Both the position numbers and the translations under genes were made by a program. This document shows, in pieces, positions 1 to 9,059 of a stretch of DNA of 64,000 nt. The notes under the pieces are model-generated. The model was not told the origin of the DNA, made no database searches, and worked only from the letters and a program-made list of their open reading frames with translations. The DNA is from Winogradskyella haliclonae (GTDB taxonomy: Bacteria > Bacteroidota > Bacteroidia > Flavobacteriales > Flavobacteriaceae), in assembly GCF_014635865.1 (NCBI RefSeq), contig NZ_BMDQ01000001.1, positions 1,178,001 to 1,242,000 of the forward strand, read 5' to 3'. How positions within the stretch are numbered: position 1 is the first letter of the stretch; every line of letters begins with the position of its first letter.

Positions 1-12
1 ACATAAAAAAGT

Positions 13-39
13 GAACCCACGGTAATCAGCCGTGGGTTC
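13..39 (-). terminator. Rho-independent terminator downstream of rpoD
   Basis: A perfect 10-bp stem (13-22 with 30-39, GAACCCACGG) encloses a 7-nt loop. Read on the minus strand it is followed by ACTTTTTT, the U-tract expected of an intrinsic terminator. It lies about 115 bases past the rpoD stop codon. The plus-strand side has only a weak T-run. Confidence 0.75.
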
Positions 40-153
40 TTTCATCAATCAAAAAACGAACAGTTATGTTTTGTAACTGTTGTTACCGTAATTTAGTCGT
101 AAATCGTGTTGTAATCTAACAAAAATTAATTGAATATTAAAATAACGATATTA

Positions 154-1017
154 CTATCCTAAATAAGTCTTTAATATTTTACTTCGTGAGGTGTGTTTTA
201 ACCTACGAATAGCTTTCTCTTTTATCTGTCTTACACGTTCACGAGTAAGATCAAATGTTTCGCCTATTTCTTCTAGAGTCATTGGGTGTTGATTCCCTAA
301 ACCAAAGTACAAACGAATAACATCCGCTTCACGAGGTGTTAATGTTTCTAGTGCTCGCTCAATCTCTGTTCTAAGAGATTCATGTAATAAATCTCTGTCA
401 GGATTAGGAGACTCACCACTACGCAATACATCATAAAGATTAGAATCTTCTCCTTCAACAAGTGGAGCATCCATTGATACATGGCGACCAGAATTTTTCA
501 TAGACTCCTTAACATCGTTAATAGTCATGTCTAATTCTTTAGCAATCTCTTCAGCTGATGGAGGGCGCTCATGACTTTGCTCTAAAAAGGCAAATGTCTT
601 ATTGATTTTGTTAATAGAACCAATCTTATTAAGCGGTAAACGTACAATACGAGATTGTTCCGCTAATGCTTGTAGGATTGATTGTCTAATCCACCAAACA
701 GCGTATGATATAAATTTAAAACCACGAGTTTCATCAAAACGTTGTGCAGCTTTAATCAAACCTAAGTTACCTTCGTTAATTAAATCAGGTAAAGTTAAAC
801 CTTGATTTTGGTATTGCTTAGCCACAGATACAACAAAACGTAAGTTTGCCTTTGTCAACTTCTCTAAAGCAATTTGATCACCAGCTTTAATGCGCTGAGC
901 CAATTCTACTTCTTCATCTGCTGTAATAAGGTCTACCTTACCAATTTCTTGTAAATATTTGTCTAATGAAGCGGTTTCTCTATTAGTAACCTGCTTGGTA
1001 ATTTTAAGTTGTCTCAT
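154..1017 (-). CDS. rpoD: Primary RNA polymerase sigma factor (RpoD/SigA type)
   Basis: Housekeeping sigma factor that directs RNA polymerase to most promoters. At 287 residues it is the short Bacteroidota form, lacking the long region 1.1 of E. coli sigma-70. Visible parts are region 1.2 ([15 protein letters not shown], about residues 18-32), region 2 with [18 protein letters not shown] and [10 protein letters not shown] (about 78-115, core binding and -10 melting), region 3 (about 140-200), and region 4 with the helix-turn-helix [20 protein letters not shown] (about 250-270), which contacts the upstream promoter element. It is transcribed alone. The TAnnTTTG boxes elsewhere in the window are the motif this sigma type is known to read. 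Confidence 0.97.
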   Translation of the reverse strand: MRQLKITKQVTNRETASLDKYLQEIGKVDLITADEEVELAQRIKAGDQIALEKLTKANLRFVVSVAKQYQNQGLTLPDLINEGNLGLIKAAQRFDETRGFKFISYAVWWIRQSILQALAEQSRIVRLPLNKIGSINKINKTFAFLEQSHERPPSAEEIAKELDMTINDVKESMKNSGRHVSMDAPLVEGEDSNLYDVLRSGESPNPDRDLLHESLRTEIERALETLTPREADVIRLYFGLGNQHPMTLEEIGETFDLTRERVRQIKEKAIRRLKHTSRSKILKTYLG

Positions 1018-1117
1018 GTAATTTTATGTGTGCAATTTTTATAACAACGTTATGTTGTGCTATAGTTATACGTAACAAACACAAAAAATGTTACAATTTT
1101 TTTAAAGAATTGAAAAA

Positions 1118-2080
1118 TTATTCAAAATCTAATACTTCAGTTGCTTCTATAAGTTGAAATAGAGCATCTATTTTTGAATAAATTTTATTGAAAAAAGTAT
1201 TCCGTTCTTTCTCGCCAGCAGCATTTAATAATTTAGAATTTTGTAGTTGCTTATTTAAGAACACCTCAGCTTCAGCGCAAGTATACTTGTTACTTGTTTT
1301 GTAATAGGAGAGTAATGTGAAAGGCACATACAACGATTGCAAATTTGGTGCACTAACCAGTACATTATTGTTCATTAAATGTAATTCGTTGTAGTATAGC
1401 TTAAAATTAGTATTAGTTAGTTTTAATTCTATATGGTTTATGAGTTGCTTTAATTCTAAACACATTTTTAATGCTGTCTTAGAGCTTACATGAGCTGCTT
1501 GTGTATAAAAATGAATTTGTTTTAGCGTGCTATTTACAGTTGTAATGTCCCAAATTTCTGAAGTATTTAAGTCACTATACAAGCCTCCCAATTGTTTTCC
1601 AGCTTCAATTAATGTAGGTTTAGGAGCAAAATTTTCAAAGCTTTTGTTTGCAAAAGAGGGGTCTAATAACTTGAGCCAAACGTAATATTTAAAATGGCTA
1701 AGTGTATCTCCCGATAAATTATAAAACAGTGGAATGTCCTTTGCTGAATACAAAATACTACTGTCTTTTTGTGTGAGCAGCGGAAGTAAAGACTCATAAG
1801 ACTCTATAAAGTACTGCTGCAACTCTTGTTCGCTTTCGATATGCTTTGTTTTTTCTACAGCGACTACATTGAGGTCAGAGGTTTCAAATAGTTTATCTAA
1901 CGATAGGTTGTAATAATTTGCTAACAATACGCTTTCATCTATAGAGAGTTTACTCTTTAAGCTAACACGTCTATGAGCGGCGTCATAACTAATGTCTAGT
2001 GCTGTTGCTACAGCTTCTATTAGAGATGCATTTGAAGGTAAATCGTTTTTTAACTGCTTAAGTAATTGGGTTTGATACAT
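1118..2080 (-). CDS. Uncharacterised protein, possible helix-turn-helix regulator
   Basis: A 320-residue soluble protein with no signal peptide or membrane segment. Residues about 18-65 (LIEAVATALDISYDAAHRRV onward, then SIDESVLLANYYNLSLDKLF) look like a helix-turn-helix of the Cro/BetR kind. The remaining 250 residues are helical with no motif I recognise. It faces an outer-membrane barrel gene (2198-2860) across about 120 bases that hold two palindromes, a layout typical of a regulator and its target. The DNA-binding role is an inference from the N-terminus and context; no family name is assigned with confidence. Confidence 0.6.
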   Translation of the reverse strand: MYQTQLLKQLKNDLPSNASLIEAVATALDISYDAAHRRVSLKSKLSIDESVLLANYYNLSLDKLFETSDLNVVAVEKTKHIESEQELQQYFIESYESLLPLLTQKDSSILYSAKDIPLFYNLSGDTLSHFKYYVWLKLLDPSFANKSFENFAPKPTLIEAGKQLGGLYSDLNTSEIWDITTVNSTLKQIHFYTQAAHVSSKTALKMCLELKQLINHIELKLTNTNFKLYYNELHLMNNNVLVSAPNLQSLYVPFTLLSYYKTSNKYTCAEAEVFLNKQLQNSKLLNAAGEKERNTFFNKIYSKIDALFQLIEATEVLDFE

Positions 2081-2100
2081 GTTTTAAAAATATAAATATT

Positions 2101-2128
2101 TGTGATTATCACAAAAATTAATTTTTGT
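2101..2128. promoter_or_regulatory. Overlapping palindromes in a divergent intergenic region (putative operator)
   Basis: TGTGATTATCACA (2101-2113) is a perfect 6-bp inverted repeat around one base. ACAAAAATTAATTTTTGT (2111-2128) is a perfect 18-bp palindrome overlapping it by three bases. The pair lies between the divergent genes starting at 2080 (minus) and 2198 (plus). Both strands read TAATTTTTG here, one base longer than the TAnnTTTG box, so the palindrome may also contain imperfect divergent promoters. Operator function is inferred. Confidence 0.45.
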
Positions 2129-2197
2129 AATCGTGTTTATTCAAGTTTTAAATGTGATTAGTGCAATAATTTTGAATTGAATATAAAACTCAGAATT

Positions 2198-2860
2198 ATG
2201 AAAAAAATGATTATTACAACTTTACTGTTTATGTTTAGTATTAGTATTGTAGCACAAAATGACTCTATTCCTAATGACAAGCCTTATAGATATGACAGTT
2301 CTTTTGCTGACTATTGGAAAACAGTTACATTTAAAATTGGTGGAGGTGTTTTGTTGCCCCAAGGAAAACTAAATGACTATTTTGGAATTTCTCCTTTAGT
2401 AGAGTTAAGCTTGGATTTCCCAGTTACAGAAAGTAAATCTTTAGAGTTGGCATTACAGTTTGTAATACCAGATCAGAAGAATGGATTTGAATATCAAAGA
2501 TTAGCTGATAGAGTAGAAACTAAAGCTACTTTTCTCTTTAATCCTATGTTGCGATTCAAAAAGAATTTTAGTCAATCAAATTCAAAAAAACTAATATTAG
2601 GAGTAGGTTTAGGTGCATCAGTAATTACAACAGATGCCAGAAATACTGATTTTTTTGATACTTCAGATGATAGAAATAAATATGAAGTTATCACAGCATT
2701 TTTGGTTTCCCCAAGCTTGGAATATGCAAAAACATTTAAAAAAAACAATGAGTTTACGCTTAGTTTAGGTCTTAACTATACGCCATATAAAATTGAAGGC
2801 GCATTACAAGAAGATATAGGTAGTATAGCATTAACGCCAAGGTTATTGTATAGTTTTTAA
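2198..2860 (+). CDS. Outer-membrane beta-barrel protein, unknown function
   Basis: A 220-residue exported protein. An in-frame TTG lies at 2177, but the ATG at 2198 begins a proper signal peptide (MKKMIITTLLFMFSISIVAQ, cleavage after Ala-Gln), so I place the start there. The mature part has alternating hydrophobic strands (FKIGGGVLLPQGKLNDYFG, KKLILGVGLGASVI, NEFTLSLGLNYTPYKI) and ends in an aromatic residue (LLYSF), as expected for a small outer-membrane barrel. It is divergent from a possible regulator at 1118-2080. A bidirectional terminator follows directly. Substrate or role is not evident. Confidence 0.75.
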   Translation: MKKMIITTLLFMFSISIVAQNDSIPNDKPYRYDSSFADYWKTVTFKIGGGVLLPQGKLNDYFGISPLVELSLDFPVTESKSLELALQFVIPDQKNGFEYQRLADRVETKATFLFNPMLRFKKNFSQSNSKKLILGVGLGASVITTDARNTDFFDTSDDRNKYEVITAFLVSPSLEYAKTFKKNNEFTLSLGLNYTPYKIEGALQEDIGSIALTPRLLYSF

Positions 2861-2863
2861 ATT

Positions 2864-2891
2864 AAAAAGCCCATCATATGATGGGCTTTTT
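2864..2891. terminator. Bidirectional terminator between barrel gene and pnp
   Basis: A 28-base perfect palindrome (AAAAAGCCCATCAT and its complement) has an A-run on one side and a T-run on the other. It can terminate the plus-strand barrel gene and the minus-strand pnp, which end 4 and 25 bases away. Confidence 0.9.
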
Positions 2892-2915
2892 TATAGATTA
2901 AGATTTTAAAAGAAA

Positions 2916-5177
2916 CTAATCTTCTTTTTTATCTTCTCTTGGTTTTCTATCGTCTCTGCGATTGTCTCTGTTACGATTATCACGTCCGCGATTGTCTCTA
3001 CCTTTGTTGTTATCGCGGCCATTGCGGTTGTTGTCCCTTGGAGGTCTAGCGATATAACCTTCAGGCTTTGGTAAAATAGCTTTACGAGATACTTTCTCTT
3101 TACGAGTTCTAGAATCTATACCAAAGTATTTTACATCAAAAACATCACCCATGTTTACCACATCAGATACATTTTCCGTACGTTCCCAAGCTAATTCACT
3201 TACATGTAATAAAACTTCGTTCCCTGGAGCTTCAGTATATTCTACTACTGCACCAAAATCTAACATCTTAATGACTTTTACTTCATAGACGCTGCCCACT
3301 TCTGGTTTAAATAATAAAGCATCAATTTTGGCCAGAACCATATCAATACCTTTACTGCCAACACCAAGAACTTCTACAACACCTTCTTCTGTTACTGGAT
3401 CTTCATTAATAACAATAGTCGTTTCAGTTTCTTTTTGTAATTCTTGAATAACTTTTCCGCCAGGACCAATTAAAGCGCCAATAAACTCATTAGGGATACG
3501 ACGTGTCACCATTGTAGGTGCATGTTCTTTAACTTCAGCATTAGGAGTTTCAATAGTATCAGTAAGCTTCTCTAAGATATGTAAACGACCATCACGAGCT
3601 TGTTTTAGTGCATTAACTAAAATCTCGTATGACAATCCTTTTACTTTAATATCCATTTGGCAAGCTGTAATACCATCTGCAGTACCCGTTACTTTAAAGT
3701 CCATATCACCTAAGTGATCTTCATCTCCTAAGATATCAGATAATACAGCGTATTTATCACCTTCAGAGATTAACCCCATAGCAATACCAGAAACAGGCTT
3801 CTTTAATTGTACACCTGCGTCCATTAATGCCATTGTACCAGAACAGACAGTTGCCATAGATGACGAACCGTTAGATTCTAATACTTCTGATACGACACGA
3901 ACTGTGTATGGGCAATCTTCTGGCACCATACCTTTAAGCGCACGTTGTGCTAGGTTACCGTGACCTACTTCACGACGAGATGTTCCACGAATTGGTCGTG
4001 CTTCACCAGTTGAAAAAGGAGGAAAATTATAATGTAAATAAAAACGCTCTTCACCTTCAAAAGATGGCATATCTATTTGGTTAGCTTCTCTAGATGTTCC
4101 TAGTGTTACTGTAGCTAGCGCTTGAGTTTCACCACGCGTAAAGATTGCAGAACCATGAGTAGATGGTAAATAATCAACTTCACACCATATTGGTCTAATG
4201 TCTGTTGTTTTACGACCATCTAAACGTAAACCTTCATTTAAGGTTAAATCTCTAATCGCAGTTTTTTGCGCTTTTGCTACATATTTATGAATCAGTTTTC
4301 CTAAATCATCTTGCTCTTCTTCAGAAAAAGAATTAAAAACCTCCTCTTTAATTTCAGAAAATGCTGCACCTCTTTCATGTTTAGAAGAACCTGCTTTTGC
4401 AATGGCATATGTTTTATCATAAACCATATCATGAATCTTCTTGGCTAAGTCTGCATCTTCGCGTTCTGGCTCGTACTCACGTACTTCTTTTTTACCAACA
4501 GCTTCTGCTAAACGTATTTGAGCAGCACATTGTACTTTAATTGCTTCGTGTGCAGCCTTAATAGCTTCAGTCATTTCTTCTTCAGAAATCTCATCCATTT
4601 CTCCTTCAACCATCATTACAGAGTCGGCTGAAGCTCCAATCATCATGTCGATGTCAGACTCTTCTAATTGTGCTCTGGTTGGGTTAATTATGAATTCACC
4701 ATTGATGCGTCCAACTCTAACTTCAGAAATGGCACACTCAAATGGGAAATCCGATAATTGAATAGCAGCAGAAGCCGCTAATCCAGCCATAGCATCTGGC
4801 ATAACATCTGGGTCATGAGACATTAACTGAATCATCACTTGAGTTTCAGAGTGGTAATCTTTTGGGAATAATGGACGTAAAACACGGTCTACCAAACGCA
4901 TAGTTAATACTTCACCATCACTAGGTCTTGCTTCTCTTTTGAAGAAACCACCAGGATAACGACCAGCTGCAGCAAACTTTTCTCTGTAATCTACCGTTAA
5001 TGGTAAAAAGTCAACATCATTTTGATGGTAATTAGAAACTACAGTACATAGTAGCATACATTTTCCTGATTGCACAACAACGCTACCATGCGCTTGTTTT
5101 GCTAATTTTCCAGTTTCGATAGAGATTTCTCTACCGTCACCAAGGTCTATGACCTCTTTGTAAGTCTTTGGAATCAT
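2916..5177 (-). CDS. pnp: Polyribonucleotide nucleotidyltransferase (PNPase)
   Basis: 3'-to-5' phosphorolytic exoribonuclease that degrades mRNA and can add tails in reverse. The 753 residues show the expected order: first RNase PH domain ([37 protein letters not shown]), helical linker, second RNase PH domain ([40 protein letters not shown]), KH domain ([16 protein letters not shown], about 575-590) and S1 domain (about 630-700). The C-terminus is an unusual Arg/Asn/Asp-rich tail of about 45 residues with repeated RDNR units, probably disordered and RNA- or partner-binding. It follows rpsO, the same order as in many bacteria, but an intervening terminator and a 211-base gap suggest partly separate transcription. 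Confidence 0.97.
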   Translation of the reverse strand: MIPKTYKEVIDLGDGREISIETGKLAKQAHGSVVVQSGKCMLLCTVVSNYHQNDVDFLPLTVDYREKFAAAGRYPGGFFKREARPSDGEVLTMRLVDRVLRPLFPKDYHSETQVMIQLMSHDPDVMPDAMAGLAASAAIQLSDFPFECAISEVRVGRINGEFIINPTRAQLEESDIDMMIGASADSVMMVEGEMDEISEEEMTEAIKAAHEAIKVQCAAQIRLAEAVGKKEVREYEPEREDADLAKKIHDMVYDKTYAIAKAGSSKHERGAAFSEIKEEVFNSFSEEEQDDLGKLIHKYVAKAQKTAIRDLTLNEGLRLDGRKTTDIRPIWCEVDYLPSTHGSAIFTRGETQALATVTLGTSREANQIDMPSFEGEERFYLHYNFPPFSTGEARPIRGTSRREVGHGNLAQRALKGMVPEDCPYTVRVVSEVLESNGSSSMATVCSGTMALMDAGVQLKKPVSGIAMGLISEGDKYAVLSDILGDEDHLGDMDFKVTGTADGITACQMDIKVKGLSYEILVNALKQARDGRLHILEKLTDTIETPNAEVKEHAPTMVTRRIPNEFIGALIGPGGKVIQELQKETETTIVINEDPVTEEGVVEVLGVGSKGIDMVLAKIDALLFKPEVGSVYEVKVIKMLDFGAVVEYTEAPGNEVLLHVSELAWERTENVSDVVNMGDVFDVKYFGIDSRTRKEKVSRKAILPKPEGYIARPPRDNNRNGRDNNKGRDNRGRDNRNRDNRRDDRKPREDKKED

Positions 5178-5194
5178 AAATTTTTTAATTCACG

Positions 5195-5216
5195 CTTTGA
5201 TATTTAGCTATCAAAG
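5195..5216 (-). promoter_or_regulatory. Inverted repeat in the pnp leader
   Basis: CTTTGATA (5195-5202) and TATCAAAG (5209-5216) form an 8-bp stem with a 6-nt loop, 18 bases upstream of the pnp start codon. In the mRNA it would sit next to the ribosome-binding area. In E. coli, PNPase controls its own synthesis through a leader hairpin; similar control here is only an inference. Confidence 0.4.
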
Positions 5217-5355
5217 TCTTGTTAAACAATGGTCGTTGTGTTGTTGTGTGTAGTTGTTGTAAATGACAAATTACTGTCTGACCAATGAAAAACTGTATTT
5301 AGCTTCTTCAATTCGAGTTTTAGACGCTTTCGATTGCGTAATAGTATAACAAAAA

Positions 5356-5375
5356 ACCACGCTGTTAGGCGTGGT
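5356..5375 (-). terminator. rpsO terminator
   Basis: ACCACGC (5356-5362) pairs with GCGTGGT (5369-5375) around a 6-nt loop. On the minus strand the hairpin is followed by TTTTTTG, 14 bases past the rpsO stop. Confidence 0.85.
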
Positions 5376-5388
5376 CTTCATATTTAGA

Positions 5389-5658
5389 TTATTTTCTTAA
5401 TCCTAATTCTTTAACTATCGCACGATATCTCAAGATATCTTTCTTAGTTAAGTAGTCAAGTAATGCGCGACGCTTACCTACTAATTTTACTAACGAACGC
5501 TCAGTGTTATAATCTTTACGATTTTGTTTTAAGTGTTCAGTTAAGTGGTTAATTCTTGCAGTAAACAATGCAATTTGTCCTTCAGCAGAACCTGTGTCAT
5601 TTGCGCTTTTACCGTGTTTTGCGAAGATTTCAGCCTTCTTTTCTTTTGTAATGTACAT
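5389..5658 (-). CDS. rpsO: 30S ribosomal protein S15
   Basis: Primary binder of the central domain of 16S rRNA during small-subunit assembly. The 89 residues have the normal S15 length and signature: GSAEGQIALFTARINHLTEH in the first half, then the conserved RRALLDYL and the C-terminal LGLRK. It has its own promoter (5714-5742), a 5'-end stem-loop (5691-5709) and its own terminator. pnp follows downstream on the same strand. S15 represses its own translation in several bacteria, so the leader stem-loop deserves attention. Confidence 0.98.
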   Translation of the reverse strand: MYITKEKKAEIFAKHGKSANDTGSAEGQIALFTARINHLTEHLKQNRKDYNTERSLVKLVGKRRALLDYLTKKDILRYRAIVKELGLRK

Positions 5659-5690
5659 GCTAATATTTATGTAAATGATTGTTATGTATT

Positions 5691-5709
5691 CTGAAAGTCG
5701 TTCTTTCAG
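5691..5709 (-). promoter_or_regulatory. rpsO: Stem-loop at the predicted 5' end of rpsO mRNA
   Basis: CTGAAAG (5691-5697) and CTTTCAG (5703-5709) form a 7-bp stem with a 5-nt loop. With the -7 box at 5714-5721, transcription should begin near 5707, so this hairpin would be the first structure in the transcript, about 33 bases before the start codon. It could protect the 5' end or bind S15; neither is shown. Confidence 0.45.
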
Positions 5710-5713
5710 GCGG

Positions 5714-5742
5714 CAAATATAGGAAAAATTAAAGATTTACAA
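5714..5742 (-). promoter_or_regulatory. rpsO: rpsO promoter, Bacteroidota consensus
   Basis: On the minus strand TTG (5742-5740) is followed after 18 bases by TATATTTG (5721-5714). This is a full match to the TTG-N17-23-TAnnTTTG pattern known for Bacteroidota primary sigma factors. The start codon is 56 bases downstream of the box. Confidence 0.8.
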
Positions 5743-5916
5743 GTCTTTAATACAATTATTTAGAGTTTTCGATGAACGACATTAAACCTTTTTAAAATTG
5801 CTATGTCCTAAAATCATGTTAACAAACAAAACTATTGAATACTTTGCTTAAAGTCTTAGTGCGCAGAAGATTATGAAGTATTTGAAATGACCATTATTAA
5901 CTTAAATAAATTGATT

Positions 5917-6759
5917 ATGAAAAATTTTAATAAGATTTTTAAAAGCATTTTGACATTATTAATTATCGGATTAGCATTCAATTCTTGTACTGATAATGAT
6001 GAACCATTACAAATTAATGATACTTCTCAGGATACTATAGAATTAGCAAGAGCTTCTGAAGTTGATGCAGCCAGCTCATCTTTAGAAGATATCGTTATAG
6101 AAGTTTATGAATTTGATGAAGCAAATCCCAACGGAAGAGTTCAACCATCTACATTACCTGATTGCGTTACAATTACTGTTGCAGTTCAACAAGGTTTTAG
6201 AGAAGTTACCATAGACTTTGGTACAGAAGGTTGTTTAGTTAGAGGGCATATTTTTAAAGGACAGATTGTATTCTCTTACACAAGAGATATGGAAGCTCAA
6301 GAAATTTTAATTACCTATGATTTGATTGATTTTTTCTTTGACAATAAGAATATTTTAGGAAGCCGAACAATTTTAAAAGAGAAAGAAAATGATAATGGCA
6401 ATCCACAGTTTACACACACTTTAGATTTAACTGTGATTTGGCCAAGTGGTGTTCAAGCATCGAGATCAGGAACCAAAATAAAAGAATGGGTAGAAGGTTT
6501 TGGTAGCGGCATTTTTAGCGATAATGTATTTGAAGTTACAGGAAATTGGACAACGACTTTTGTAAACGGAAACACTCACACTTACGAGGTACTAACGCCA
6601 CTTCGTCGTGAGGTGATTTGTACTTACTTTGTTAGTGGAACAGTAGATATTCAACGCACAAATTTTGGAGGGATTTTTGATTACGGTAATGGTGATTGTG
6701 ATAACGAGGCCTTGTTTACCTTTAATAATGGAACAGAAATTACAATTACTTTGAATTAG
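5917..6759 (+). CDS. Secreted lipoprotein, unknown function
   Basis: A 280-residue predicted lipoprotein. An upstream in-frame ATG at 5887 exists, but the ATG at 5917 starts a compact lipoprotein signal (MKNFNKIFKSILTLLIIGLA, lipobox ending FNSC at about residue 23, followed by an Asp-rich tether TDNDEP). The mature protein is rich in beta strand and contains three cysteines near CVTITV, GCLVRG and ICTYF that could pair. No family recognised. It is monocistronic, ended by the terminator at 6781-6806. Confidence 0.7.
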   Translation: MKNFNKIFKSILTLLIIGLAFNSCTDNDEPLQINDTSQDTIELARASEVDAASSSLEDIVIEVYEFDEANPNGRVQPSTLPDCVTITVAVQQGFREVTIDFGTEGCLVRGHIFKGQIVFSYTRDMEAQEILITYDLIDFFFDNKNILGSRTILKEKENDNGNPQFTHTLDLTVIWPSGVQASRSGTKIKEWVEGFGSGIFSDNVFEVTGNWTTTFVNGNTHTYEVLTPLRREVICTYFVSGTVDIQRTNFGGIFDYGNGDCDNEALFTFNNGTEITITLN

Positions 6760-6780
6760 TTTATAGTTGAGTTTAAATGA

Positions 6781-6806
6781 AAAAGCGAGCCATTTGGCTC
6801 GCTTTT
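6781..6806. terminator. Bidirectional terminator between lipoprotein gene and accD
   Basis: AAAAGCGAGCC (6781-6791) and GGCTCGCTTTT (6796-6806) form an 11-bp stem with a 4-nt loop. The T-run runs into the accD stop codon (6808-6810), so the two features abut. Confidence 0.9.
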
Positions 6807-6807
6807 T

Positions 6808-7665
6808 TTATGCTCTTAAAGGTTGATTCTTTATTAAATCTATATAAAGATTAACCTTGTTTTTTAATTCCTTTCGATGCGTTATAAAATCTAAAAATCC
6901 ATGTTCTAATAAAAATTCTGAAGTTTGAAAACCTTCTGGTAATTCTTTTCCAGTAGTATCTCTTACAACTCGAGGTCCTGCAAATCCTATTAAAGCCCCT
7001 GGCTCAGAAATATTAATATCTCCTAACATGGCAAAAGAAGCTGTTGTTCCTCCTGTCGTTGGATCAGTACATAATGAAATGTAAGGAATACCAGCATCAG
7101 CTAATTGTGCTAATTTTGCAGATGTTTTTGCCAATTGCATTAAAGATAATGCAGCTTCCATCATACGTGCACCACCAGATTTACTTATAATCATAAATGG
7201 TAGCTTTTTCTTTAAAGCATAATCTGCCGCTCGTGCAATCTTTTCGCCTACAACACTACCCATTGAACCACCAATAAAAGAGAAATCCATACATGCAATT
7301 ACCAAGTCATTTCCTTTAGACTTGCCTACTGCAGTTCGTACAGCATCTTTTAGATTTGTTTTGGTCTGTGCCGCTTTTAAGCGATCTGGGTATTTTTTAG
7401 TGTCTTCAAATTTTAAAGGATCTTTTGAAGTTAAACCTGCGTCAAGTTCTTTGAATTTATTGTCGTCAAATAATATTTCAAAGTATTCTTTACTTCCTAT
7501 TCTTACATGGTAACCATCTTCTGGACTTACATAAAAATTTTGCTCAAGCTCTTTGGTGTCTATAATTTTTCCTGTTGGAGATTTGTACCAAAGACCTTTT
7601 GGTGTGTCTTTCTTTTCTTCAGTAGACGTCTGTATACCTTTATCTTTTCTTTTAAACCAAGCCAT
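6808..7665 (-). CDS. accD: Acetyl-CoA carboxylase carboxyltransferase subunit beta
   Basis: Carboxyltransferase half that, with AccA, moves CO2 from carboxybiotin to acetyl-CoA to give malonyl-CoA for fatty-acid synthesis. The 285 residues hold the crotonase-like core: [17 protein letters not shown] (about 127-143), [10 protein letters not shown] (about 162-171) and [16 protein letters not shown] (about 201-216). Oddly, the N-terminal Cys4 zinc ribbon of most AccD proteins has lost its cysteines: the equivalent stretch reads [11 protein letters not shown] and [14 protein letters not shown], with Ser and other residues in the ligand positions. The fold is otherwise collinear. It is transcribed alone from a promoter about 80 bases upstream. 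Confidence 0.95.
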   Translation of the reverse strand: MAWFKRKDKGIQTSTEEKKDTPKGLWYKSPTGKIIDTKELEQNFYVSPEDGYHVRIGSKEYFEILFDDNKFKELDAGLTSKDPLKFEDTKKYPDRLKAAQTKTNLKDAVRTAVGKSKGNDLVIACMDFSFIGGSMGSVVGEKIARAADYALKKKLPFMIISKSGGARMMEAALSLMQLAKTSAKLAQLADAGIPYISLCTDPTTGGTTASFAMLGDINISEPGALIGFAGPRVVRDTTGKELPEGFQTSEFLLEHGFLDFITHRKELKNKVNLYIDLIKNQPLRA

Positions 7666-7743
7666 GCTGATTTTAGGTTTTTTTAGATTTTCAATTTTAG
7701 AGTTACCCTAAAATTAATTTAGTTAGTTTATGTTTGAGTTTTT

Positions 7744-7751
7744 CAAACGTA
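7744..7751 (-). promoter_or_regulatory. accD: accD promoter, -7 box
   Basis: Minus-strand TACGTTTG matches TAnnTTTG, 79 bases upstream of the accD start. I see no TTG at the usual distance, so the assignment rests on the -7 box alone. Confidence 0.45.
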
Positions 7752-7819
7752 CAAAATTACTCATTTTATCCATACTACTCAACATTTGCTTTTGCTATGT
7801 ATAGATTTCTATAAAAAAA

Positions 7820-7846
7820 TCCTGCTTCAAAATAATTAAAGCAGGA
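7820..7846 (-). terminator. fbaA terminator
   Basis: TCCTGCTT (7820-7827) pairs with AAGCAGGA (7839-7846). On the minus strand it is followed by TTTTTTTATAG, 26 bases beyond the fbaA stop. Confidence 0.85.
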
Positions 7847-7871
7847 CAATGATTTTTTGTAAAATATAATA

Positions 7872-8939
7872 CTATAGTGTATCTACGTTATTTAAATCTT
7901 CAAACGCTTTTTTAAGACGTTCAACAAAAGCATTTTCGCCTTTACGTAACCATACACGTGGGTCATAATGCTTTTTATTTGGAGAATCAGGACCGTCTGG
8001 ACTTCCTATTTGTGATGCCAAATAAGCTTCTTTTTCTCCCATATAATCTCTAACACCAGACATAAACGCATATTGCATGTCAGTATCAATATTCATTTTT
8101 ATTACACCATAACCTATGGCTTCTCTAATTTCTTCTAAAGTTGATCCAGAACCACCATGGAATACAAAATCTATATGATTGTGCTCTACATTATATTTTT
8201 GTGTAATATGCTCTTGAGAATTTTTAAGAATTTTAGGCGTTAATTTTACATTGCCAGGTTTGTATACCCCATGAACATTACCAAAAGCTGCTGCAATTGT
8301 AAATTGATCACTTATTTTACTTAACTCTTCGAAAGCATAAGCCACTTCTTCTGGTTGCGTATATAGTTTTGATTCATCTACATCACTATTATCTACGCCA
8401 TCTTCTTCACCACCTGTAATTCCTAATTCTATTTCTAGAGTCATGCCCATCTTACTCATACGCATAAGATAGTTTTTACATATTTCAATATTTTCTTCAA
8501 GAGGCTCTTCACTTAAATCAATCATGTGCGAACTGTAAAGTGGTTTTCCAGTTTCTTTAAAGTGTGCCTCACTAGCATCTAGTAAACCATCTATCCAAGG
8601 CAATAATTTTTTTGCGCAATGGTCGGTATGTAAAATTACTGGAACGCCATAAGCTTCTGCCATAAGGTGAACATGCTTTGCACCAGCAATACTTCCAGCG
8701 ATAGCTGCTTTTTGACCATCATTACTTAAACCTTTTCCTGCATTAAATTGTGCACCTCCATTTGAGAATTGAATTATTACAGGTGAATTTAATGCTTTAG
8801 CAGTTTCTAAAACACCATTTATGGTATTAGAGCCAATAACATTTACTGCGGGTAAGGCAAAACCTTTTTCTTTGGCAAGTTTAAAAATCTCTTGAACTTC
8901 GTAACCAGTAGCGACACCTGGTTTTATATTATGACTCAT
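7872..8939 (-). CDS. fbaA: Class II fructose-bisphosphate aldolase
   Basis: Zinc-dependent aldolase joining or splitting fructose 1,6-bisphosphate into glyceraldehyde 3-phosphate and dihydroxyacetone phosphate. The 355 residues match the E. coli FbaA type in length. Zinc-ligand motifs are visible: VILHTDHCAKKLLPW (about 101-115), the Glu-containing LEIELGITGGEEDGV (about 168-182), FGNVHGVYKPGNVKL (about 219-233) and HIDFVFHGGSGSTLEEI (about 256-272). It is transcribed alone between its promoter at 8968-8975 and the terminator at 7820-7846. Confidence 0.97.
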   Translation of the reverse strand: MSHNIKPGVATGYEVQEIFKLAKEKGFALPAVNVIGSNTINGVLETAKALNSPVIIQFSNGGAQFNAGKGLSNDGQKAAIAGSIAGAKHVHLMAEAYGVPVILHTDHCAKKLLPWIDGLLDASEAHFKETGKPLYSSHMIDLSEEPLEENIEICKNYLMRMSKMGMTLEIELGITGGEEDGVDNSDVDESKLYTQPEEVAYAFEELSKISDQFTIAAAFGNVHGVYKPGNVKLTPKILKNSQEHITQKYNVEHNHIDFVFHGGSGSTLEEIREAIGYGVIKMNIDTDMQYAFMSGVRDYMGEKEAYLASQIGSPDGPDSPNKKHYDPRVWLRKGENAFVERLKKAFEDLNNVDTL

Positions 8940-8967
8940 AGTATTTAAGTTGAAAAATTATAGTATT

Positions 8968-8975
8968 CAAAAATA
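8968..8975 (-). promoter_or_regulatory. fbaA: fbaA promoter, -7 box
   Basis: Minus-strand TATTTTTG matches TAnnTTTG, 29 bases upstream of the fbaA start. No clear TTG partner is visible. Confidence 0.5.
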
Positions 8976-9059
8976 CATAATTTACAGCATTAAGCGATTC
9001 TTAAATAGGCATATTTGCTCATAAATTAACGAAAACGATGTCGTGAATAATGTTATTTT

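Noticed and set aside
2177..2197. TTG start seven codons before the barrel gene ATG
   Set aside because: It would put polar residues in front of a good signal peptide; the ATG at 2198 is preferred.
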